This document shows positions 57,142-64,000 of a stretch of 64,000 nt of DNA, one piece after another. The notes below the pieces were generated by a model. It saw nothing but the letters and a program-made list of their open reading frames with translations, was not told the origin of the DNA and ran no database searches. Location of the stretch: the NCBI GenBank assembly GCA_039704465.1, contig JASFAU010000004.1, forward strand, positions 682,001-746,000, in the 5' to 3' direction. The stretch's first letter is position 1. The number at the start of each line of letters is the position of its first letter. Source of the DNA: Plasmodiophora brassicae (lineage: Eukaryota; Endomyxa; Phytomyxea; Plasmodiophorida; Plasmodiophoridae). The position numbers were made by a program, and so were the translations under genes.

Positions 57142-60100
57142 CTATCGGAAGATGTCGGCCAGAACAGCTTCATCAAACACTTCGGGTGCGATGCCTTTCT
57201 GGTCCTGGTCGCCCAGCGCGCGTCGTCGCTCCTGAATGGCGCTGATGTGTTCCTCAACGGTGGAGGACGATATGAATCGGATGACCTCGGTCGGCGCTTT
57301 CTGCCCAATTCGATGGATACGATTGATGGCCTGATCCTCAATGTTGGGGTTCAGGTTTGGTTCCATGATGAAGGCGTACCGGGCAGCGACCATGGTCAGA
57401 CCAGACGCACCAGCCGCCATCGGAATCAAGAACACGGTGACGGCATCATCGTGGACGAATTGCTCGACACACCGCGCCTTTCGCTGGGCATCGCCACGAA
57501 GCTGACCGCACACGATGTCATGCTCGATTAGGGCGTCCCGGATCACGTCGAGCAGATCGGTCCACTGCGAGAAGACCAGACTCTTGGCCAGACGGTCCTG
57601 ATTGCGAATGTTGATCAGGTGCGTCAGCAGGCTATTGATCTTGGCGCCGTAATCGGATTTCAGGCGAACGGTAGGCAACGCGGGGACCGACTCAGGCAGC
57701 GGCACCTGGCTTGGCACTGACTCCGGCGTGTCTTCGACGACCAGGCAGTCGCTGAACGTGAACCGGTTCCGGCAACGCAACGGACACTGGCTCGCTCGAG
57801 AGCGCTCCATGTAGCTGGATAGGCATGACGAGCAGAAGATGTGCCCGCATGGCGTCACGACGGGCACCATCGTTTCGCCACGACAGATCGGGCAGATGTC
57901 GTCATCCGGGTTCGCGTTATCGCCTTCGATAGTTGCCGAGGGCACGCCCACGTCGAACCGCTGCGAGATGTACCGGAACTCGTGGCGTCGTGTTTCGTGC
58001 TCAGCAGCAGCGCGACGAACCTCAGCTTCGGCACGCTGGATGTCGATTGTTGCCAACCGCGGAGGGGTGCGCTTCGCTCGCGCATCCTCAAACGTCTTCT
58101 CTTGCGCGTTGAACTCGCGACGATACGCGTTCGGCAGCTCTTCACGAATCGCATAGCATCGCTCCCAGCACTGCAGCGCGATCGTGTCGTTCTCATCGCC
58201 GCCCGTGATCTGTTGCCGAATGAAGAGCAGCAGTCGCAGCGATGCGAACATGACCGAGAGCCACGACGAGCAACGAGCGTCAACCGGCGCAGGTTCTTGA
58301 CCGATGACAACGCCAATCATGGCAAGGTTGCCCGTCAGCTTCGTCACCAGGTCGCTCGAATCGCCGTCCGACAGCTTCTCCAGGACGCGAACCAATCCGG
58401 ATGTGATCGTCCCATGAAGTACAAGGCAGTCGGAGGTGACCGAATCGAGGCGAATGGCTTGCCGATTAGCACCCAGCGCCGCTCGTCTGAAGTTCTCCTC
58501 CGCGTCCTCACCGTCGTCTTCGATACCACCAATCTCTTCCCGCGAGCGGTCCATGGTCAGCAGACCGAACGTGGAGCGGCAGTCTTCCAGGATGGCCGCG
58601 ATGTCGCCGGTGTCGTCTTCCGTCACAATCGATAAGTTTCGAAGATCAACCAGGCGTTCCAGGACGGAGACGCGAAGACCGATCAAATCGCGAAGAAGCG
58701 CCCGGCGACGTAACGGGATCCTGAGTTCGACTTCAAGGCGTCCCCGCATGCACGCCATGACCTGAGGCGTCTCCTTGATCGATTCGACAACGTCATCGTT
58801 CAGCAGAGCAACCCAGCTCGACAGCGCCGCGTCCGCTTCTCGAAGTCCAGCAATGGCGTCGTCGGTCTGGACGCCAGTCATCAGGCAGAACATGCAGCGC
58901 GTATAACGCGTTGCACAGCTGTCAAACGCACGTTCGAGAGCGACATCATCGTCGGTATCGATGCCGTTGATCGATGGATCGATATCGGCATCAGGTACAA
59001 CGCTGGCCAGCAACGTGGCCAGCTGCTTGTCGGACAGGTCGATTGCTTGACTGAACAGCGAGTGTGCGTCCGCAACCCGCCCGAGTGCTTCGAGAATGAA
59101 GGCACGACCGGTCAGCGACCGGATGTAGTCGATCTGTTCGCCAGTCGGCGCACCCGAACGATCCGCCAGGATCTTGCTCAGGACGCCTTCGGCGGTCTCG
59201 ATCGCCGCTTTGGCAACCACTTGCGCTCGTTCGTCGTCCGTCCCCGACAGAGCCACCGCAGTGCCAAGGTTGTTCTGCGCTTTCACGTACAGGCGAAGGG
59301 CGACGTCCAGCTCCGTTTCCGCCTCACGACACATACGGGCCTTGATCTCAATAATAGGCAGGGCCACCGACGCCGCCGTCGCCTCAGCACGCCGCCCATC
59401 GTCGTACAGGAACGGGTAGCAGCAGATCTTACGAAGACGCAGCAGCAAATGGCGGAGGCGAGCACAACGCGTCTCCGCGCCCATCTTGGGCGCCATCATG
59501 ATCGTCTTGCACTTGCGCATCAGCTTCGAGTACTTGATGTGCTCGACGTCCGACAGGGCCAACTTCACCGTTCGCAGCGACATTGGTGGGATGTCCAGTT
59601 CGTTTTCGACGGACGCCTTCCCGTGTCGGTACATAACGGTAGACAGGACGCGGCGCAGGCGCTCCATGCCATGAGCACGATCGCGCTCAACAAGCCTGTC
59701 GAACCAGAAGCGCGACCCGAGTGGCCGATGACCGAGGAAACCGAGCAGCCCGGACAGGTCGCGCAGGCGACGACAGATGGGCGTTCCCGTCATCACCCAG
59801 CGATGACGAGACTCCAAACGCATGGCCGAATCGGTCGTGGCCGACTCCGACGCAATTCGCTGCGCTTCGTCGAGAACGACGCGCCACCAGCAGACGTCAA
59901 GGAGGGGCGTCGGGAGCGTGACGTTTCGGTCGCTGCGTGAGGCCCGTTCGGTACGATTCGATTCCTGGTATCGGCGTTGCAAGCGCACGACCTCGTACGT
60001 GGTCAGAACGATATCCGCATCAACGAGCAACGCGAGGTCCAGGTCGGGATCGTTGGCGAACAGCGTCAGCGTCCGCAACGTTGGCGCGTGCCTCATGATC

Positions 60101-61041
60101 TCCTGGAGCCACTGGCCAACAACGGCAGCGGGACAGACGACCAAAGTGGCGCGAACGCGGGGCAGGCCACCAGACGCAGACAGCCACTCGTCGTTGGCAG
60201 GATTCGCCAGGATCAACGCGACCTGCTCGACAGTTTTGCCCAGACCCATTGTCTGGCAGATCATCCCGCCCGGTATATCGTCAGGCGCAGCAGGGAAGCG
60301 ATGATCGGTCAGCCTGCCTGTTGTCGGGTTGTAGTACAACCGCTGGGCGCCTTCTCCGTCGACGCTGTCGAACAAACGCTCCTCGAACACTGGGTGCAAT
60401 TCGGACAGGTCGTGCTCATTGCCGCCCGCCTCCCGTGAGACGGCCCACGAGACAGCCCTTCTCTGGAACGGCAGCAGCGTACAGTAAAGTCCAGGCGGGT
60501 CGGGGCATTCGTTGACGTGGGGCGGATGAATGCTGTCAAGGAACGCGCTGATATCATCGGGGCCGCCTTCATCACCAATCGCCACGGAACCATCCGGCCT
60601 GTCGACGACGAGCGACATCAGCCGTCGAACATGCGGGAACATCGTCTCCAGGTTCGGGTCAGGATCGTGGCAGAGAATCCCGGAGAGCAACGTAATGCGG
60701 GCGTGATACGTGGCAGACGGCCAGGCAGAGTTCCACGAGAACTGGCAGTCGATCGACGACGTAGCCAGGAGCGATTTCAGCGACGTGAGAAGCGCCGCGA
60801 CGTCATTGCCGGACATGCCCGCATTGTCGTTCGCGCCAGCGACGCCGTCGGCGAGGCACGCAAAGTCGCACGGCTGCGCGTCCGCGTGGCTGGCGCGGTC
60901 GCACGCATCCAGCTGGACGCGCCGGCGGCCGGAGCACTGCCAGGCGCGAAGCGACACGCAGGGCAGCGCCGCAATCGCCCGGGTCGCGTCCGCATTTGTT
61001 GGGCGGCGCCGCTTGCGGTCGGGCCGGCGCGGCTCCGCCAT
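57142..61041 (-). CDS. SHPRH-like SNF2 ATPase with RING finger
   Basis: Intronless, 1299 residues from ATG 61041 (MAEPRRPDRKRRRP). SNF2 N-lobe: YCTLLPFQRRAVSWAV, Walker A ICQTMGLGKTVEQVALIL, ATLVVCPAAVVGQW, WWRVVLDEAQRIAS (DEAQ box) and HRWVMTGTPICRRL. A long helical insertion of several hundred residues precedes a RING finger (CPICRGETMVPVVTPCGH, FCSSCLSSYM). Then comes helicase lobe 2 with KSLVFSQWTDLLDVI, AAGASGLTMVAARY and INRIHRIGQKAPTEVIRF. The layout fits SHPRH, an E3 ligase and translocase for PCNA ubiquitination and damage tolerance. It could be another RING-SNF2 member (HLTF/Rad5), but the distant RING before lobe 2 and the long insertion favour SHPRH. Confidence 0.88.
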   Translation of the reverse strand: MAEPRRPDRKRRRPTNADATRAIAALPCVSLRAWQCSGRRRVQLDACDRASHADAQPCDFACLADGVAGANDNAGMSGNDVAALLTSLKSLLATSSIDCQFSWNSAWPSATYHARITLLSGILCHDPDPNLETMFPHVRRLMSLVVDRPDGSVAIGDEGGPDDISAFLDSIHPPHVNECPDPPGLYCTLLPFQRRAVSWAVSREAGGNEHDLSELHPVFEERLFDSVDGEGAQRLYYNPTTGRLTDHRFPAAPDDIPGGMICQTMGLGKTVEQVALILANPANDEWLSASGGLPRVRATLVVCPAAVVGQWLQEIMRHAPTLRTLTLFANDPDLDLALLVDADIVLTTYEVVRLQRRYQESNRTERASRSDRNVTLPTPLLDVCWWRVVLDEAQRIASESATTDSAMRLESRHRWVMTGTPICRRLRDLSGLLGFLGHRPLGSRFWFDRLVERDRAHGMERLRRVLSTVMYRHGKASVENELDIPPMSLRTVKLALSDVEHIKYSKLMRKCKTIMMAPKMGAETRCARLRHLLLRLRKICCYPFLYDDGRRAEATAASVALPIIEIKARMCREAETELDVALRLYVKAQNNLGTAVALSGTDDERAQVVAKAAIETAEGVLSKILADRSGAPTGEQIDYIRSLTGRAFILEALGRVADAHSLFSQAIDLSDKQLATLLASVVPDADIDPSINGIDTDDDVALERAFDSCATRYTRCMFCLMTGVQTDDAIAGLREADAALSSWVALLNDDVVESIKETPQVMACMRGRLEVELRIPLRRRALLRDLIGLRVSVLERLVDLRNLSIVTEDDTGDIAAILEDCRSTFGLLTMDRSREEIGGIEDDGEDAEENFRRAALGANRQAIRLDSVTSDCLVLHGTITSGLVRVLEKLSDGDSSDLVTKLTGNLAMIGVVIGQEPAPVDARCSSWLSVMFASLRLLLFIRQQITGGDENDTIALQCWERCYAIREELPNAYRREFNAQEKTFEDARAKRTPPRLATIDIQRAEAEVRRAAAEHETRRHEFRYISQRFDVGVPSATIEGDNANPDDDICPICRGETMVPVVTPCGHIFCSSCLSSYMERSRASQCPLRCRNRFTFSDCLVVEDTPESVPSQVPLPESVPALPTVRLKSDYGAKINSLLTHLINIRNQDRLAKSLVFSQWTDLLDVIRDALIEHDIVCGQLRGDAQRKARCVEQFVHDDAVTVFLIPMAAGASGLTMVAARYAFIMEPNLNPNIEDQAINRIHRIGQKAPTEVIRFISSSTVEEHISAIQERRRALGDQDQKGIAPEVFDEAVLADIFR

Positions 61042-61182
61042 GCCGAAATGGACTCTGGCGGACTCCGACCAACCCGCGCGGCGGCACAGGCGCACGGCAC
61101 GGATCCGCAGGCCGCGCCGCCGCTACATATCTCCCGGGGATCCGACTGCCGGGCACCTGCTGCGTTCCCCGGACCAGCGGGG

Positions 61183-61420
61183 ACGGTAGGTGCTACATCC
61201 AAGTTCTTTAGGTGGTGAATCCACAATCTTGGGTGCGAGATTCTCAGTCTGGGTGATGTTTCCCGTATTCTAGGGTGGTGATGCTCAACCCTGGGTGCTA
61301 TGTTCCAAACTCTAGGTGCTGTGTCCCAAACTCTAGGTGCTGAGTTCCAGTGGCTGGGTGTGACGTACCGTATTCTGCGGTGCTCAGTTCCAAAGTCTGG
61401 GTGACAAGTTCCTAGGTGCT
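61183..61420. repeat. Degenerate minisatellite, about 21-bp unit
   Basis: About 10-11 imperfect copies of a unit containing CCAAACTCTAGGTGCTG (two near-perfect copies at about 61305-61345). Most copies keep the (T/C)CTAGGTG or CTGGGTG core. It starts about 140 bp upstream of the SHPRH start codon. Confidence 0.8.
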
Positions 61421-61679
61421 CGAACCCTTCCTCCCGACGCTGCTGGAATGATCACTGGACCCCGGGAAGAGGACCGCAGGTCTTGCCGTGGATTGCGCCG
61501 GCAGGGCCCCTTCGCCCATAGGAGGAAGGATACCGGGATCGTGAGGGGAAGGTGTCAATGTTCACCGAGGTCTAACGTCGTTCTCGGTCAATAATAATGC
61601 CAACTGGGTCCGGCAATTGCAACGGCCTACAGAACGTCGACCCTGTCCATCACCTGACGGCAGCGCCGTATACGTGCCC

Positions 61680-62090
61680 GGGTGCCCCTCAAGCTGATAA
61701 CCGGTGAGGCCCCGCCGTTCATAACTCTCCCTGCTCTCCAGAACAATGCCGCTGCTCCAGCGACGGTTGGGAAGCACATGCTGTCTGCGCTTGCGCTACC
61801 TATTCTAACGGCTCTCAGGTGTCGGTCGACGTCCGACTACTGCAATGAACGGTTGCTGTGTTCAACGAGCCCTGGTCGGATGAGGCGCTCCCGCTACGGT
61901 TGGCGATGTGTCTGTCTTCAACTGGTGCGGGCTGGTCCCCTGGGTTTCCGCCACGCGTGACGATTCGGCGTTCCTGGAAGCCACCTTCGTCGCCTGTCCA
62001 TCGTCCTGCCATAGCGGCGTCGTGGCGTTCTGCTCGCAGCAGAAAGCGTGTCATCGATACAGGAACCCAGTTCATACCCCGATATGGAAG
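61680..62090 (+). pseudogene. Decayed copy of the chitin deacetylase gene
   Basis: Plus-strand similarity to the minus-strand deacetylase at 50.9-51.3 kb. The second hevein domain's CRSTSDYCNERLLCS, then VFNWCGLVPWVSATRDDSAFLEA (matching VFNWCGPVPWISVTFDDSAFLEP), then VVAFCSQQKA. Relative to the intact gene, motif 1 is mutated (TFDD to TRDD), the stretch between motif 1 and FCSQ is shortened, and the frame shifts more than once. No signal peptide and no downstream NodB motifs were found. The flanks (61421-61679 and 62091-62491) show no gene. Confidence 0.8.
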
Positions 62091-62491
62091 CGCCCTGACA
62101 TATCCTATACCGCATGCTATGGCCCCTTACAGATTGCTGGACACACCTGTCTGCGTCGCATCATACGGTACCATAGACGAGCACGTTTGAACGAGTATCG
62201 ACAGCAGCCGCGTCTGGCAGCGACCAACGTGGTGTTCGAAGATGCTTATTGAGGAATTTCTGTGGAAGCCCGTCTATGCCAAATGTTCTTGGAGCTCTGG
62301 GGCATGCGGCCGGTGGGGTTCACCACGCCCCAGCAGCGGAGCAGGCGGGTGACCGGCCAGATATCCGTTCAAGGGTACATGGGGTACCGACGTCGATCCG
62401 TTTCCGATTCCAGTGCAACAGTACGGGCGGGGGCGGGGGGCGTTGCGACCCTGACGGGTGTACCTATCCATTGCCATACTTGCCGTCGACC

Positions 62492-64000
62492 ATGACGATG
62501 TTGCTGCTGGCCGCCCTGCTGATCGCCACCGGCAACGCAAGGATCGCCATTGAAGACGCCCACCCGCGAGCGGTCGTCCTCCACGATAAGGTGATCGATA
62601 CGCGGTCGCATCCCGAATTCCACCAGGAACCGCACCCGTCGTCCAGATTCCAAGGCCTATCCATCGGCGAGCGCCTGGACCATCCAAAGCCGTTCGCGTT
62701 CCTGGTCCACGTTGACCGCGACGCCATCGACGACTCCACCTTGTCGAACCTGCAGGGCAAGTACATCCCGCACAACACGTTCGTCGCGTTGGGCACCCAT
62801 GCCGACGCCTTGGCGTTGCAGCAGACGCCCGGCGTGCTCTGGGTTGGGAACCTGCCCATCGACACGAAGATCTCGCCCACCATCACGCAGCCGCCGGCAC
62901 CGGACGACCCGTTCCTGGAGCCCGTCGTCCCGTTGCCGACGGGCGCCAAGTTCACGTCGGGATCCAGCGCGCTCAAAGGCAATTCAGTGTCGGGAGCGGA
63001 CAACGCCACCGCCGACTTCAGCTTGGTCGTCGAGCTGGCCCCGGTGATCGCGTTGGCGACGGGGCGCGATCAGGCGGCGACGATCGCGTCCACACTGCAG
63101 GCCAAGCTGACCTCGCTGCTGGCCTACCCGGTCCCGGTTACCGTGATTCGCGCCGATCGCCTCCTGGTGGTCGTTCGCGCCGAGCCCGACCTGCAAGCCG
63201 CGTCGCTGGTGATCGCCGACGACCCCCAGGTCCTGTTCGTCGAGCGTCGCCTGGCGCCGAAGAAGCTGAACCGATGGGCGCGGGGCATCCTGCAGGACGG
63301 CCTGGTGCAATCGGCCAACTATGCATCGCGCACGGGGCTGTTGTCGTGGGACCACAACCTGCTCGGCGACGGGCAGATCATCGGCGTCGCCGACAGCGGC
63401 ATCGACACGAAGCACTGCTTCTTCGCGGACGCCTACCGACCGGTCCCGTTCGTGCCGTACACGGGCGCGGCGACGGCGTCGAGCACCTCGTCGTCGTCCA
63501 ACCTGCTCGCGCGCAAGATCGTGCAGTACGTCACGTACGCGGACGCCAGCGACGATGCAGAAGGGCACGGCACGCACGTCGCAGGGACGATCGGCGGGTC
63601 GCCGCCGACGCCCGGCACGACGTACGACCCGTACGTGGGCATGGCACCCAACAGCAAGATTGCGTTCTTCGACATTGGGCACTCGGACGGGACGCTGACG
63701 ATACCCGACGACCTGACGTCGCCGTTCCTCGGCTGGGCGTACGTGGCGGGCGCCCGGATCCACTCCAACAGCTGGGGCGTGTCGACACCGTACTACACGG
63801 CCAACGCCCGCGACTTCGACCTGTTCATGTACGAGCACAAGGACATGGTCGTCGTGGTCGCCGCCGGCAACGACGGCAGCTGCGACGGGCAGACGACCGT
63901 GAACAGCCCGTCGTCGGCGAAGAACGTCGTCTCGGTCGGCGCCACGATGACGAACGCGGACAACTACGCCTACACCGGCCTGCAGCCGCCGTACTACGCC
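62492..64000 (+). CDS. Secreted subtilisin-like serine protease (S8), 3' truncated by window
   Basis: ATG 62492 starts MTMLLLAALLIATGNARI, a signal peptide. A prodomain of about 250 residues precedes the S8 catalytic domain: IIGVADSGIDTKHCFF with the catalytic Asp, DAEGHGTHVAGTIGG with the catalytic His, and VVAAGNDGSCDG with the oxyanion Asn. The nucleophile Ser lies beyond the window. The layout, with CFF after the Asp strand and a long insertion before the His, recalls KP-43/TagA-B type subtilases found in protists. No intron over 1.5 kb. Likely extracellular or vacuolar. Confidence 0.9.
   Translation, partial: MTMLLLAALLIATGNARIAIEDAHPRAVVLHDKVIDTRSHPEFHQEPHPSSRFQGLSIGERLDHPKPFAFLVHVDRDAIDDSTLSNLQGKYIPHNTFVALGTHADALALQQTPGVLWVGNLPIDTKISPTITQPPAPDDPFLEPVVPLPTGAKFTSGSSALKGNSVSGADNATADFSLVVELAPVIALATGRDQAATIASTLQAKLTSLLAYPVPVTVIRADRLLVVVRAEPDLQAASLVIADDPQVLFVERRLAPKKLNRWARGILQDGLVQSANYASRTGLLSWDHNLLGDGQIIGVADSGIDTKHCFFADAYRPVPFVPYTGAATASSTSSSSNLLARKIVQYVTYADASDDAEGHGTHVAGTIGGSPPTPGTTYDPYVGMAPNSKIAFFDIGHSDGTLTIPDDLTSPFLGWAYVAGARIHSNSWGVSTPYYTANARDFDLFMYEHKDMVVVVAAGNDGSCDGQTTVNSPSSAKNVVSVGATMTNADNYAYTGLQPPYYA

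Noticed and set aside
57142..61095. Start of the SHPRH gene at 61095
   Set aside because: The codon there is GTG; the first ATG in frame is 61041. The same correction was made for NDH-2, HDAC, chitin synthase, PEX19, DRC4, the AstE-like gene and cyclophilin.

Overview
The window reads as nuclear DNA of a GC-rich, gene-dense eukaryotic microbe. Genes sit 50-500 bp apart on both strands. Most are split by very short GT-AG introns (about 40-70 nt), often with a CTAAC- or CTGAC-like branch site close to the acceptor. Motile-cilium genes (DRC4, CYB5D1, CFAP57) occur beside chitin synthase, a chitin-binding deacetylase, a perforin-like protein and secreted proteases. That mix suggests a flagellated, chitin-making protist. 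A phytomyxid such as Plasmodiophora is my best guess from gene content, GC level and intron size, but nothing in the window proves the species.

Layout. 0-10.5 kb: 3' part of poly(A)-binding protein, membrane-anchored SET protein, cyclophilin, a 42-residue secreted peptide, a coiled-coil protein, then a minus-strand run of NDH-2, DRG1 and ALG5. 10.7-19.9 kb: four tandem minus-strand genes for proteins with a signal peptide, a PA-like ectodomain and seven membrane spans. Two are near-identical and one carries a frame disruption. 20-25 kb: small unknowns, a secreted AstE/aspartoacylase-like protein, an LRR receptor-like gene with one repeat per exon, and a PHD protein. 25.4-37.6 kb: MYST acetyltransferase, DDX49/Dbp8 helicase, the ciliary genes DRC4, CYB5D1 and CFAP57, and a class I HDAC. 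37.8-42.7 kb: ALG12 fused to a glutaredoxin, head-to-head with dolichol kinase, then PEX19. 42.9-52 kb: RNF10-like RING protein, a tRNA-Gln, a GT32-type glycosyltransferase, chitin synthase, RPS3, and a hevein-domain chitin deacetylase. 52.6-64 kb: CS-Sel1-TM protein, MACPF protein, SHPRH-like SNF2/RING ATPase, a minisatellite, a decayed deacetylase copy, and the 5' part of a subtilase.

Themes. ALG5, ALG12 and DOLK all serve dolichol-linked N-glycan assembly. The GT32 enzyme, chitin synthase and deacetylase concern cell-wall or secretory glycans. The PA-7TM array, the LRR receptor-like protein, the tiny secreted peptide and the MACPF protein form the lineage-specific surface and secreted layer. 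They are the most likely places for undescribed biology.

Limits. Exon borders were worked out by hand from phase and protein-family conservation and are secure only where stated. No similarity search or structure prediction could be run.
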